DNA of 22,409 nucleotides from GCA-002713455 sp964428745. GTDB taxonomy: Bacteria; Fidelibacterota; Marinisomatia; Marinisomatales; TCS55. A program made the translations under genes and the position numbers. Position 1 is the stretch's first letter, and each line of letters starts with the position of its first letter. The stretch is from assembly GCA_964428745.1 (NCBI GenBank), contig CAYRYZ010000026.1, positions 1 to 22,409 on the forward strand, read 5' to 3'. Under the pieces are notes generated by a model. The model made no database searches, was not told where the DNA came from, and saw only the letters and a list, made by a program, of their open reading frames with translations. Of this stretch, positions 7,721 through 16,602 are shown piece by piece.

Positions 7721-7988
7721 TAATATTTTCTATAAAATCATCTTTTACTTTATCAATTGATTCTTTTCCTTCTTCATAAACTTCAGTTGCTTTATCAACT
7801 GCTGATTCAATAGAAACTTTTTCTCCAGACCAAGTAGTATAAGCTATCCATAATACCAATACTGCAGCGGCAACTACAACTAGTTTGAATAATTTCTTTA
7901 TTACACCAAATAATATAATTAAAGATAAAACAACAGCTACTGCCATATAAATCGGGTCTGAGGCTAGAAAATCGCTTAATTGCTCCAT
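7698..7988 (-). CDS. 96-residue membrane protein with amphipathic, Lys/Glu-rich C-terminus
   Basis: Two hydrophobic segments are visible (about 14-28 and 34-49), followed by a charged helix (about 55-93) rich in E, K and D with heptad-like spacing (VDKATEVYEEGKESIDKVKD). The ATG overlaps the stop of the upstream 5'-nucleotidase-like gene by one base (TAATG), so expression is probably coupled. I do not recognise the family. The shape suggests a small membrane-anchored coiled-coil protein. The charged tail would be cytoplasmic if both hydrophobic segments cross the membrane. Confidence 0.8.
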   Translation of the reverse strand: MEQLSDFLASDPIYMAVAVVLSLIILFGVIKKLFKLVVVAAAVLVLWIAYTTWSGEKVSIESAVDKATEVYEEGKESIDKVKDDFIENIKEKKKLD

Positions 7989-8914
7989 TAATCTTTTCCT
8001 TTCATCATTTTTTGTTTATTTCTATTCATTCGTCCTGTTGTTTTTTCATACTCTTCAATCAGTTCCATCACCCTTGGGTCGTCTGGCATCTTAAATTTCA
8101 TTGTATCAATTTTCCCAGTTTTTTCAACTATTTTCCCATCTTTCATAAATATTGTCACTACACCAATGTAATAACCTGCTTTACCTGCTTGTACGATTAG
8201 AGTGCCATTAACTTCTGATGGTTCTTCAATTGCAGATTGGCTATGCGAACCTACTATAATATCTAAACCATCAATCGTTTCAGCAATACTTTTATCGATA
8301 TCTAATCCATGGTGGCTTAATAAAACAAATATATCTGCACGATTAGATAATCGACCCATCTCTTTTTTTATAGATTCGATCGGATCAGACAATTCAATTT
8401 TCTCTTGAATTTCTTTTGAATAATACTTGATTGCATACTCATCCATAACTCCAAGAATAGCAATTCTAACACCGTCCCTTTTAAGAATTTTATATGGCAG
8501 AACACCTTTCCTTTTAAGATTCGTAATAACTACAGATACATCCATTTTTTTAGTAAGATCATCAAGCTCTCCAGGATCCATTGTCAATTCCTGATCTCCC
8601 AATAGTATAGCATCGTAGGGAAGAAATTTATAAGCTTCAGCCATTAAACTATCTTTATATGACCTGTGGGTCATTGTAAAAATGTCCCCAGCATCGAGAA
8701 GAATTGAATTAGGATGTTTCTTAATAAAATCTGATACATAAACTGATCTTTTCTCAACAGCTCCAAATGGATGATCAGGACAATAGCAATTCTCTAGAGC
8801 ACCATTAGTATTATTCGTATGTAAAATATAGAGTTTTTTATTTTGCGCAAGTAACCCTGCAGTCAAAATAATCATCGCAAATAATATAACTTTGGTTAGT
8901 TTTTGGATCTTCAT
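7988..8914 (-). CDS. Secreted 5'-nucleotidase/metallophosphoesterase-fold protein with degenerate metal site
   Basis: The 308-residue product has a signal peptide (about 1-23, ending LLAQ) and the order of motifs of the UshA/CD73/SoxB-type metallophosphoesterases: LHTNNTNG (31-38), LLDAGD (72-77), LLGDQE (104-109), LLSHHG (198-203), VGSHSQ (221-226). In active members these read HTNDxHG, GD, GNHE, SHxG and GHSH. Here the first Asp and His are N35 and N37, GNH is G-D-Q (D107, Q108) and the last His is Q226; only D77, H201 and H224 remain. A CYCP motif (43-46) near the start recalls the branch with a CGC..GG motif in the same place. The C-terminal nucleotide-recognition domain of full UshA is absent. 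AGGGAGG abuts the ATG, which is unusually close. Likely a periplasmic binding or altered-activity protein; activity is doubtful. Confidence 0.88.
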   Translation of the reverse strand: MKIQKLTKVILFAMIILTAGLLAQNKKLYILHTNNTNGALENCYCPDHPFGAVEKRSVYVSDFIKKHPNSILLDAGDIFTMTHRSYKDSLMAEAYKFLPYDAILLGDQELTMDPGELDDLTKKMDVSVVITNLKRKGVLPYKILKRDGVRIAILGVMDEYAIKYYSKEIQEKIELSDPIESIKKEMGRLSNRADIFVLLSHHGLDIDKSIAETIDGLDIIVGSHSQSAIEEPSEVNGTLIVQAGKAGYYIGVVTIFMKDGKIVEKTGKIDTMKFKMPDDPRVMELIEEYEKTTGRMNRNKQKMMKGKD

Positions 8915-8984
8915 CCTCCCTAAAATTGAGTGTAATAAAGTTTTTAATCAAAACATTTTTATTCATTTCTCTATTTTAAAAACA

Positions 8985-9794
8985 ATGAGTAAAGAAAACA
9001 CTTATATATTGGGTACAAATAAAGAGGAGTTAACCAGACTGGAAGTGCAACATAAAGTCTGGTCCTCTGAAGCAAAACGTGGCTGGGATTTAGCTAAGTT
9101 CAAAACTGGACAAACAATTTTAGACTTGGGTTGCGGGCCAGGATACTGCACGGAAGAGTTAGCGCGTATCGTGGGTAAGACCGGCAAAGTAATTGGTGTT
9201 GATCGTTCAGATATATTTATTTCACACTTAAACCAGATCAAACAATCAACTCAACTTTCTATTGAAGCACGTTTATCGGATTTTGATACATTGTTACTTG
9301 ACCCTGATTCTCTAGATGGAGTGTATTGTCGCTGGGCTTTGGCATGGATCTCAAACCCAAAAGAAATATTATCAAAGATAAAAGATGCTTTAAAGCCGAA
9401 AGGTAAAATGGTTATTCATGAGTATTTTAATTTTTCTACCCACCAAACAAATCCAGAACGACCTGCCTTAAAAAAGGCTATTGCTACAGCGTTTAAAAGT
9501 TTTCAGGACTCTGACTTTGAAATCAATGTTGGGAGTTACTTGGCTCAATATTTTGAAGAGCTTGAAATGAAAGTTATTAATATTCGTTTGATGCCCAAAT
9601 TAGGGACCCCTGGCTCCATGATTTGGGAATGGCCAAAAACATGGTATCAGAGTTATTTCCCTCGATTGGTATCAATGGGATATCTTAATAAACAAGATGT
9701 AGAAGATGCCATGAAAGATATCCAAGAACTTGAAATGCTTTCGTACGCAACTCTATGCTGCCCATTGATGATAGAAGTCATCGCTGAGAAATAA
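8985..9794 (+). CDS. SAM-dependent class I methyltransferase
   Basis: I chose the ATG at 8985 (269 residues). The frame extends upstream to 8892, but that would overlap the divergent gene, and the added residues look non-coding. The SAM-binding motif I is ILDLGCGPG (45-53) and the acidic loop after strand 2 is VIGVDRSD (69-76). RWALAWISNPKEILSKI and the following LKPKGKMVIHEYF match motifs of the UbiE/Methyltransf_11 or 25 group. The C-terminal half (FEINVGSYLAQYFEE onward) is the substrate cap and gives no substrate clue. No Shine-Dalgarno is visible. It is divergent from the 5'-nucleotidase-like gene across a 70-base gap. Confidence 0.88.
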   Translation: MSKENTYILGTNKEELTRLEVQHKVWSSEAKRGWDLAKFKTGQTILDLGCGPGYCTEELARIVGKTGKVIGVDRSDIFISHLNQIKQSTQLSIEARLSDFDTLLLDPDSLDGVYCRWALAWISNPKEILSKIKDALKPKGKMVIHEYFNFSTHQTNPERPALKKAIATAFKSFQDSDFEINVGSYLAQYFEELEMKVINIRLMPKLGTPGSMIWEWPKTWYQSYFPRLVSMGYLNKQDVEDAMKDIQELEMLSYATLCCPLMIEVIAEK

Positions 9795-9837
9795 AATACT
9801 TCTTAATTTAAATGAGCATTATTTTGAAATAAAATAT

Positions 9838-9910
<73 letters not shown>

Positions 9911-9999
9911 CAATCCTAGATAGTAATTTGAAGTTGGATTAATTAAAATAGTTTAGTTAGTTTGAAATATCTAATTCCGATAGCAATTATTTAATCCTG

Positions 10000-10695
10000 A
10001 TGAAAAAAATTAACAACCACGCCGATATTAGTACCTACACATTGCTTTACCAGCGATTAGTTGGTGCAAAAGTAATATTTGGTCGAAAATTTATGCGCCA
10101 CAAGCAGTGGGAGATGAATCATGTAGCTAATTATTTACTGGAAAATGCTGGTAATGGCAGAATATTAGATATTGGTTGTAGCACGGGATATTTAACAAAC
10201 CATTTATCAAAACAATTTGGACCTGGAATCGTTTCTGGGGCAGATATTAGTTTAGCTTCGATTAAGCGAAATAGATCATTATTTGATAAAATTAATTTTT
10301 ACCATATAGATAATAACTTTTACCAAGAGCATAAAACAAAGTATGCAGCAATAACTCTAATGCATGTTTTGGAGCATATAGAAAAACCAGTCCCTTTTCT
10401 AAAAAATATAATAAAGCTACTAGATAAAAATGGTATTTTGGTGGTTAGTGTTCCACAGGAAAGGATTCGTGGAGATCTAGCACTTTTTGAGAATATATAT
10501 AATTTGTTCCGCGGAAAATTTAAAAATGTTCATTTACGAAATTATACTTATGATACCTTGAATACTGAACTAACAAAAGCTGGATTAAATATTCAATATC
10601 ATAAATATAATAACATGTTGAACCGCAGTTCTAATAAGCAGTCTCTTACTAACCACGCCTTAATCGTATATACAAAAGCAAATAGAAAACTTTAG
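10000..10695 (+). CDS. SAM-dependent class I methyltransferase (Methyltransf_23-like)
   Basis: The 231-residue protein has motif I ILDIGCSTG (55-63), GADIS after strand 2 (about 80-84), and LMHVLEHIEKPVPFL (about 119-133) followed by the strand GILVVSVPQ. The HVLEHI signature is typical of Methyltransf_23/UbiG-like enzymes that often modify small molecules or cell-surface sugars; no substrate can be assigned. It is 89 bases downstream of the tRNA and convergent with the FKBP gene. The amino-acid composition is Asn/Lys/Tyr-rich and the codons are slightly more AT-rich than those of neighbours. The 55 bases after its stop are locally GC-rich; I see no convincing terminator there. Confidence 0.88.
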   Translation: MKKINNHADISTYTLLYQRLVGAKVIFGRKFMRHKQWEMNHVANYLLENAGNGRILDIGCSTGYLTNHLSKQFGPGIVSGADISLASIKRNRSLFDKINFYHIDNNFYQEHKTKYAAITLMHVLEHIEKPVPFLKNIIKLLDKNGILVVSVPQERIRGDLALFENIYNLFRGKFKNVHLRNYTYDTLNTELTKAGLNIQYHKYNNMLNRSSNKQSLTNHALIVYTKANRKL

Positions 10696-10750
10696 CCACC
10701 CAGCGCCCCAGACCTTAGCCCTGTTAAGCAGCTATTATTATCACTAAAAA

Positions 10751-11155
10751 TTATTCTATAATCAGTAAATCAATTTCGAAAACCAGCGTAGAATTTGGCG
10801 GGATATCTCCCATATCTTGACTCCCATATCCCATACTGGGTGGAATAGTTAACTTTCGCTTCCCTCCAACTTTCATTCCAATGAGACCTTCGTCCCATCC
10901 TTTTATTACTTGTCCTCCACCAACAGTAAATCTAAACGGTGTGCGACCAGGATTAAGAGATGAATCAAATTTTGTACCATCTGTTAACCAACCTGTATAA
11001 TTAACTGTGACAATATTATATTGTGCAACAGCATTCCCCTCGCCAACTTTTAAATCCTCAATGATAAGTTCTCCATCCATTACTTCTTTATCCTTACTGC
11101 AACCTGCGATTAGAACCATAGCAATCATTACAGGAATTTGCCATTTAATTTTCAT
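10751..11155 (-). CDS. FKBP-type peptidyl-prolyl cis-trans isomerase lipoprotein
   Basis: The ATG at 11155 follows GGAG by 8 bases; an in-frame TTG at 11173 would place that ribosome site inside the coding region and is rejected. The product is 134 residues. A lipoprotein signal ends in lipobox LIAGC (Cys19). The rest is a single FKBP domain with the usual core: VTVNYTGWLTDGTKFDSS, VIKGWDEGLIGMKVGGKRK, IPPSMGYG and IPPNSTLVFEIDLL. The Tyr, Asp, Trp and Phe of the active-site pocket are all present, so it should be active. It would fold proteins in the periplasm or at the membrane surface. Its divergent neighbour is the lptD operon, which suits an envelope-folding role, though that link is positional only. 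Confidence 0.94.
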   Translation of the reverse strand: MKIKWQIPVMIAMVLIAGCSKDKEVMDGELIIEDLKVGEGNAVAQYNIVTVNYTGWLTDGTKFDSSLNPGRTPFRFTVGGGQVIKGWDEGLIGMKVGGKRKLTIPPSMGYGSQDMGDIPPNSTLVFEIDLLIIE

Positions 11156-11247
11156 ATTTATTCTCCAAATCAAGTTCGAAGTTTACATTAATTGGCTGAA
11201 TAGAATTACCGTAAATTTCATATTATGTTATGGCATAAGATTTAGAG

Positions 11248-11424
11248 ATGTCAAGCCCTCCATCTTTTATTAATCAATATTTGCCTCCGCTATCCGATCG
11301 TCTTCGGGGAAATAATGAAACATTTTATGGTCCAATCACGTTAGGTTATCAAGAGTTTATCCGAGGTCGATCAATAACACTTTGGCCAATAAATATTCTA
11401 AATAATGTGGTTGTTAATAATTAG
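11248..11424 (+). CDS. 58-residue hypothetical ORF overlapping the start of lptD
   Basis: An ATG at 11248 opens a 58-codon frame ending at TAG 11422-11424, in a different frame from lptD and overlapping its first 20 bases. The product (start MSSPPSFINQYLPPLSDRL, then RGNNETFYGPITLGYQEF) has mixed, globular-like composition with several Pro, Arg, Gly, Tyr and Trp. Codon choice looks like that of the neighbours, which is unlike a random AT-rich frame. There is no strong Shine-Dalgarno (TTAGAG abuts the ATG). The overlap suggests translational coupling to lptD. It could instead be leader sequence, or the remnant of a longer gene. I do not recognise a family. Confidence 0.45.
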   Translation: MSSPPSFINQYLPPLSDRLRGNNETFYGPITLGYQEFIRGRSITLWPINILNNVVVNN

Positions 11425-14400
11425 AAATTATCAAATTCAAAGATGGACAGTACTTTTGGTTCTATCATCAGTACTTCTTTTTGCTCAAGATGAACGCTTA
11501 CGTCTTAAAAAAGCTGATGTTCTTGAGAGCAGAACCATAGATGGAAAGGCCATACAATATCTCAAAGGCAATGTGGTTTTCCAAAAGGGAGAGATGACCA
11601 TGAACTGCAATTGGGCACGGTTTAACCAAAAAACCGAACAAGGTTTCCTATTTGGCAACGTATCGATGGTTAAGAATGAACAAAACTTAACATGTGATTC
11701 TCTTTTTGTCGATTCACCAAAAAATATCATGATTGCCTATAGTAATACCCATGTTTGGGATACAACATATAGTCTTGTAACTGATACACTTTTTTATTTT
11801 TCTGAATTAGATAGTGGATCCGCAAATGGGAACGCGACTCTAGTTCAGGATAAACAAACCATTACGGGTGACAGAATTGAATATGTTGAATTGCCAGAAT
11901 CAAATGGAGTCTCTTATGCTGCTCGGGGGAATGTTTCAATTATTGAGGAAGGAAGAATTGCCACATGTGGAGAGGCTATATATGATAGGGAAAATGGTAA
12001 GACTGTTTTAAAGATTAAACCTGAGATCATTGACAATAATCAAACAATCGCAGGAAGTGAAATTTATTTATCCTATGATGATGATGTACTCAAGAATGTA
12101 TTTATACCTAGCGATGCTCATGTCACACATCCAGCCAAAGGAGTCAGAGAATGGATCGAAGTAATTGACGGTGATAGTGTAACGTTTATTGATTCTCTCA
12201 CCTTTAGTGATGACATGACTGGATCTACATTAAGAGGTTTTTTTGTAGATGGCCAATTAGATTCAATGAGGCTAGAAGGTATGGCTACAACCCTATATCA
12301 TATTTTTGAAGATTCAGTTTATCAAGGGAATAATCAAGCATCCGGTGATACAATCAATATGATGTTTAGAGATAATGAACTCAAAAGAATTTTTGTCTCT
12401 GGTGGATCTGAAGGTCTTTATACACCAGACTCAACTAATCAGGATATGGATGGACCAATAAAATATAAATCAGAAGATATTGAATATGATATGACGAACG
12501 AATATACTGATCTCCATGGTGAAGCTAGCATTGATTATACAAATGTAAATCTAACTGCTGGTTTTATTAATGTTGCTTGGAAAAATAATCTATTGAGAGC
12601 ACTACCACAATCTGAACGAGATTCACTATATGGACATTTACTTCCAACTATGGTAGAAGAAGGCGATGAACCAATGGTTGGGGATACAATGATATATAAT
12701 CTTGAAACACGAAATGGGAAAGTAATAAAGGGTAAAACCCAAGCCGATGATGGATTTTACGTTGGTCAAGAAATTAGAAATCAGGATATGGGGATTTTTT
12801 ATGCAGAGAATGCAACTTACACAACCTGCGATTTAGATCATCCTCACTTCCATTTTGAAATGAATCGAATGAAAATGATTAATGAAGATAAAGTTTTAGC
12901 TCGTCCTATTATTCTATATATCGCAGACATACCCGTGTTTGGATTACCTTTTGGAGTATTTCCACATCAAAAAGGGAATCGTCATTCAGGTTGGATTATG
13001 CCCTCCTACGGGTCTGATGCTCGTTGGGGAGGTTACATTAATGGCTTGGGATATTACTGGGCAGCAAGTGAATATTTTGATTCCAAATTTACAATGAGCA
13101 TTTATGACCGTGACGGGATTACGCTAAGATCACAAAACAACTACAATAAACGTTATTCCTATTCAGGGACCTTAGATCTTGAATCAAAACAACGGTTTTC
13201 TGGATCAATTTCAGATGCAGATAGAGATATATATAAGTTGGGCGCTAATCGACAAAGTGACTATGTGGTAAGATGGAGTCATCGACAACAATTAAGAAAA
13301 AATCAATCTGCTGCAGTAAATGCTAGCTATTATTCTAGTGGAGATTATAATCGCCGTACAGGAATTGCTCAACAGAAACGTTTAAATCAACAAGCAGTCT
13401 CTAATGCGACCTATTCTAAAAGGTGGCCAAAATCACGGAATAGCTTAAGTCTTAATCTATCTTCAAGACGTGATCTTATGGCAGAAAAGAAAATAGATGA
13501 AAATTCTGTTTTTTATTCAAATCCAAATCGTTCTGGACAACAAATAAATATTACAAATAATACATTACCTCAATTGGCATTTTCACATAGCCAACGCTCT
13601 CTTTTCTCAACTAAGGCCACCAAGAAAAAATGGTATAACAATATTAATTATCACTATTCTTCAAGATTTACAAATAATCAAAAAAACTATTATGAATCTG
13701 AGTCCTATGCCCTCACAGATTCAACAACAGGTTATAGGTGGATAACAAATGAAAATGACGATCCGTTACAACAAACATTTTCCGATTATATTGTATCCCA
13801 CACATCAGGATTAAATATGTCATCTAAAATATTTAAATATTTCAATGTATCTCCAAATATTTCTCTAAGGTCTGACTGGGTGAACAGAACTTTTTCAGGA
13901 AGCATTGACACAACTTCAGGTCAAATAAACAAAAATGAAGTGAAAGGTTTTAATACACGGACAACAGGATCATTTAATATTAACATGAATACTCAAGTAT
14001 ATGGTTTATTCCCCGTAAAACTTGGTAAAATGGAGGCAATTCGCCACGTTATTTCTCCATCGATTGGATATTCATATCGTCCTGATTTTTCTAAAGAAGT
14101 GTTTGGAAGAAATCCTGGCTATTATCAAACAATTCAACAAGATAATGGAGAGGTAGTTTATTTTGATCGTTTTTCTGGGACTTTAGCTGGCGGAACACCG
14201 CGAGGTGAAAGTCAATCAATGAATATTTCTATGAATAATGTTTTCCAAGCTAAAATTGTAGATGGTGACAAAGAAAAAAAGCAGGATCTTTTTTCTTGGC
14301 GCATGAGTACCGGCCGTAATTTTGTAGCAGATGATTTTCAGTGGAATAACATTAATTCTTCGATTCGAGCTAATATGAATAGAAAGCTTAATTTAGATTT

Positions 14401-15010
14401 TTCCATGACTCACGATTGGTATGATTTTGATGAACAAAAAAATATGCGCATAAATAAGTTTAAAACGAGTGGTGGTATGCCGACACCTCGATTGATTAAT
14501 GCACGTTTTTCTACAGGTTTTAGATTTGCCGGAAAACGACTATCGTATGAATCTGGGTCTGATGATGTTATCGAAGATACTACAGGAACGGAACAACGTG
14601 TAGATGGAGCGAATTTAGCGGGAATTTTTACTGATGTCGGTGGCAGCAACAAAACTCCACCTGGTGATCTTTGGTCAACTTCTGCTAGTTTTAGTTTTTC
14701 CTATAATAATGCTAATCCTAATAATCCTCAAAAAACATTCTGGATGTCTTCTAATTCAACTATACAGTTTACAGAAGCGTGGCGGATTCAGTATAATGCT
14801 CGCTTTGATTTAATAAACCAAAGTCTTGTCAGCCATACGTTTTCAGTTTATCGAGATCTGCACTGTTGGGAACTCAGTCTTAATTGGACTCCAAATGGGT
14901 ATGCTTCTGGGTTATATTTGAAATTGAATGTTAAGTCTCCAAATCTTAGAGATTTAAAAATTGAGCAACGCGGAGGGGCCTTTAGTAGACCTTCATTGTT
15001 TGACCGCTAA
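11405..15010 (+). CDS. lptD: LPS-assembly protein LptD (OstA)
   Basis: LptD inserts lipopolysaccharide into the outer leaflet of the outer membrane. The 1201-residue protein starts with a signal peptide (hydrophobic 15-27, LLFAQ). Residues about 30-480 form a long periplasmic region with repeated OstA/LptA-like strands (LKGNVVFQKGEMTMNC, FLFGNVSMVKNEQ, GNATLVQDKQTITGD, ARGNVSIIEEGRIATC). The start of the beta-barrel domain is clear near 498-545: RPIILYIADIPVFGLPFG, then HSGWIMPSYG and YYWA, the LptD C-domain hallmark. From there to about 1180 alternating aromatic strands build the barrel. Typical proteobacterial LptD is roughly 780 residues, so this is much longer, mainly in the N-terminal region. 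It is followed by a DUF2007-like gene and hisS. The start overlaps a 58-codon ORF and has no clear ribosome site of its own. Confidence 0.93.
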   Translation: MWLLIIRNYQIQRWTVLLVLSSVLLFAQDERLRLKKADVLESRTIDGKAIQYLKGNVVFQKGEMTMNCNWARFNQKTEQGFLFGNVSMVKNEQNLTCDSLFVDSPKNIMIAYSNTHVWDTTYSLVTDTLFYFSELDSGSANGNATLVQDKQTITGDRIEYVELPESNGVSYAARGNVSIIEEGRIATCGEAIYDRENGKTVLKIKPEIIDNNQTIAGSEIYLSYDDDVLKNVFIPSDAHVTHPAKGVREWIEVIDGDSVTFIDSLTFSDDMTGSTLRGFFVDGQLDSMRLEGMATTLYHIFEDSVYQGNNQASGDTINMMFRDNELKRIFVSGGSEGLYTPDSTNQDMDGPIKYKSEDIEYDMTNEYTDLHGEASIDYTNVNLTAGFINVAWKNNLLRALPQSERDSLYGHLLPTMVEEGDEPMVGDTMIYNLETRNGKVIKGKTQADDGFYVGQEIRNQDMGIFYAENATYTTCDLDHPHFHFEMNRMKMINEDKVLARPIILYIADIPVFGLPFGVFPHQKGNRHSGWIMPSYGSDARWGGYINGLGYYWAASEYFDSKFTMSIYDRDGITLRSQNNYNKRYSYSGTLDLESKQRFSGSISDADRDIYKLGANRQSDYVVRWSHRQQLRKNQSAAVNASYYSSGDYNRRTGIAQQKRLNQQAVSNATYSKRWPKSRNSLSLNLSSRRDLMAEKKIDENSVFYSNPNRSGQQINITNNTLPQLAFSHSQRSLFSTKATKKKWYNNINYHYSSRFTNNQKNYYESESYALTDSTTGYRWITNENDDPLQQTFSDYIVSHTSGLNMSSKIFKYFNVSPNISLRSDWVNRTFSGSIDTTSGQINKNEVKGFNTRTTGSFNINMNTQVYGLFPVKLGKMEAIRHVISPSIGYSYRPDFSKEVFGRNPGYYQTIQQDNGEVVYFDRFSGTLAGGTPRGESQSMNISMNNVFQAKIVDGDKEKKQDLFSWRMSTGRNFVADDFQWNNINSSIRANMNRKLNLDFSMTHDWYDFDEQKNMRINKFKTSGGMPTPRLINARFSTGFRFAGKRLSYESGSDDVIEDTTGTEQRVDGANLAGIFTDVGGSNKTPPGDLWSTSASFSFSYNNANPNNPQKTFWMSSNSTIQFTEAWRIQYNARFDLINQSLVSHTFSVYRDLHCWELSLNWTPNGYASGLYLKLNVKSPNLRDLKIEQRGGAFSRPSLFDR

Positions 15011-15031
15011 CTAAACTATGATATTAATAAA

Positions 15032-15274
15032 TTGAAATCATCAGAGCCCTGGATAGTTGTCGCTGAGTATAATGGTTCCATCGTAGCTGAAATGGCGCAA
15101 TCCATTTTAAAAGATCATGACATTCCATGTTATATTAAGGGCGATTGGTTTAATTCTGCTTATAATATTAATGCATTCAGCATGCCTGGAGGCTCTGTGA
15201 AATTGTATATTCCAAATGGATTAAAGGCAAAAGCAGAAGAGTTATTAAAGGATATAATTCCATCAGATGAGTAA
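15032..15274 (+). CDS. DUF2007-like small protein (putative signal-transducing family)
   Basis: The 80-residue protein reads WIVVAEYNGSIVAEMAQSIL, then DIPCYIKGD, and ends VKLYIPNGLKAKAEELLKD. This is the alpha/beta pattern of the DUF2007 family, whose role is unknown. No in-frame ATG exists after the lptD stop, so a TTG at 15032 is the best start, 21 bases after lptD and without a clear Shine-Dalgarno. The end overlaps hisS by eight bases (ATGAGTAA), so it is read with hisS. The product should be cytoplasmic, as no signal peptide or membrane segment is present. Confidence 0.8.
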   Translation: MKSSEPWIVVAEYNGSIVAEMAQSILKDHDIPCYIKGDWFNSAYNINAFSMPGGSVKLYIPNGLKAKAEELLKDIIPSDE

Positions 15275-16526
15275 ATCACCTATTCGCTCAGTTAAAGGCA
15301 CTCAAGATATTCTTCCAGATCAATCGACTAGATGGCAGGATTTAGAGTTAACTATTCAAAAAATAATGGATTCTTATGGGTACAAAGAAATACGTACTCC
15401 CGCATTTGAACACAGTGAAGTTTTTTCACAAGGTGTCGGTCAAGAAACTGATATTGTTTCTAAAGAAATGTATAGTTGGACCGATCAGGGTGGTGATAAT
15501 CTAACTCTTAAACCTGAACTTACCGCTCCTGTTGCACGTTCATTTATTCAACATAATCTTGGCGTACAAAATTCTATCAATAAGCTTTATTATATAGATG
15601 CTCTGTTTAGGAGAGAACGACCTCAAAAAGGACGATACAGACAATTTCATCAGTTTGGTATTGAAGTTTTTGGCTCAGAGAATCCAGAAACCGATGTAGA
15701 AGTCATTGCATTGGCTATGCATGTTTTTCATAAGTTAGGATTGAAAGAATTAACGCTACAATTAAATTCTATTGGTTCTCCGGAATGTCGTAATAATTAT
15801 CGAAATGCAATTAAGAATTTTTTAGCACCACATTTTGATCAATTAAGCCAAACAAGTCAAGACAGGTATAATAATAATCCTCTGCGAATACTCGACACTA
15901 AATCTCCAGATGAAAAAGAAATACTCAAAGACGCTCCCAATATATCTAACTATTGGACTATTGATGATAAAAATCATTTTGACGAAGTCTGTAATCTTCT
16001 GAAACATATAAAAATTGATTATCAACTATCACCTAGTCTTGTAAGAGGATTAGATTATTATACACGAACAACATTTGAGATTACATCAAATGAGCTTGGA
16101 GCTCAGAATGCAATTTGCGGTGGTGGTAGATATGACGGCCTAGTTGAAAAATTAGGAGGGAAACCTACCCCTGGTATTGGATTTGCTGCAGGGATTGAGC
16201 GTTTATTATTAGCTTCTTCAAGTGATAACAAATTTCGCAATATTCAAATATATATTGTTGGAATTGGCAATGATGTCAGGCCAACAATGATCAAACTCGC
16301 TGAAGAACTTAGGAGTAATGATATAAGAACTAGTTTTGATTATCTTCGCCGATCAATAAAAGCACAAATGCGCGAGGCAAATAAACTAGGAGCCCAATAT
16401 GCAATTATTATTGGTGAAGATGAGTTAAAAGATAAATCAGTAATAATTAAAGATTTATCAACAAGTAATCAGGAAAAAATCACTTTGGATTCAGTCCAAA
16501 AGTATATGAAGTCTTTACCTTTATAA
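15267..16526 (+). CDS. hisS: Histidyl-tRNA synthetase
   Basis: This class II enzyme charges tRNA-His with histidine using ATP. The start MSKSPIRSVKGTQDILPDQS is the typical HisRS N-terminus. Motif 2 is FRRERPQKGRYRQFHQFG (Arg115 and onward). The HisRS-specific signature LVRGLDYYTRT is at 258-268, GGGRYDGL follows, and GIGFAAGIERL is motif 3. The C-terminal anticodon-binding domain runs from about 325 to 419 (IQIYIVGIGNDVRP, then MREANKLGAQYAIIIGEDE). Its length of 419 is normal. It is the last gene of the lptD-DUF2007-hisS run. Confidence 0.98.
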   Translation: MSKSPIRSVKGTQDILPDQSTRWQDLELTIQKIMDSYGYKEIRTPAFEHSEVFSQGVGQETDIVSKEMYSWTDQGGDNLTLKPELTAPVARSFIQHNLGVQNSINKLYYIDALFRRERPQKGRYRQFHQFGIEVFGSENPETDVEVIALAMHVFHKLGLKELTLQLNSIGSPECRNNYRNAIKNFLAPHFDQLSQTSQDRYNNNPLRILDTKSPDEKEILKDAPNISNYWTIDDKNHFDEVCNLLKHIKIDYQLSPSLVRGLDYYTRTTFEITSNELGAQNAICGGGRYDGLVEKLGGKPTPGIGFAAGIERLLLASSSDNKFRNIQIYIVGIGNDVRPTMIKLAEELRSNDIRTSFDYLRRSIKAQMREANKLGAQYAIIIGEDELKDKSVIIKDLSTSNQEKITLDSVQKYMKSLPL

Positions 16527-16602
16527 TTTTTTCTATTACATTAAATACGCGCGCACGAAAATGATTGATTAACTAAATTTATGATTATAAGGAATTAATA
16601 TT

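Noticed and set aside
8892..8984. Upstream extension of the first methyltransferase to 8892
   Set aside because: It would overlap the divergent gene's 5' end and adds a stretch unlike methyltransferase N-termini; ATG at 8985 gives a normal start.
9912..9946. Hairpin AATCC/GGATT after the tRNA as a terminator
   Set aside because: A 5-bp stem with a loop of about 20 bases and no T-run is not convincing.
10696..10750. GC-rich 55-base gap between convergent genes
   Set aside because: It holds a direct TTAGCC repeat but no inverted repeat or T-tract I would call a terminator, and no ORF.
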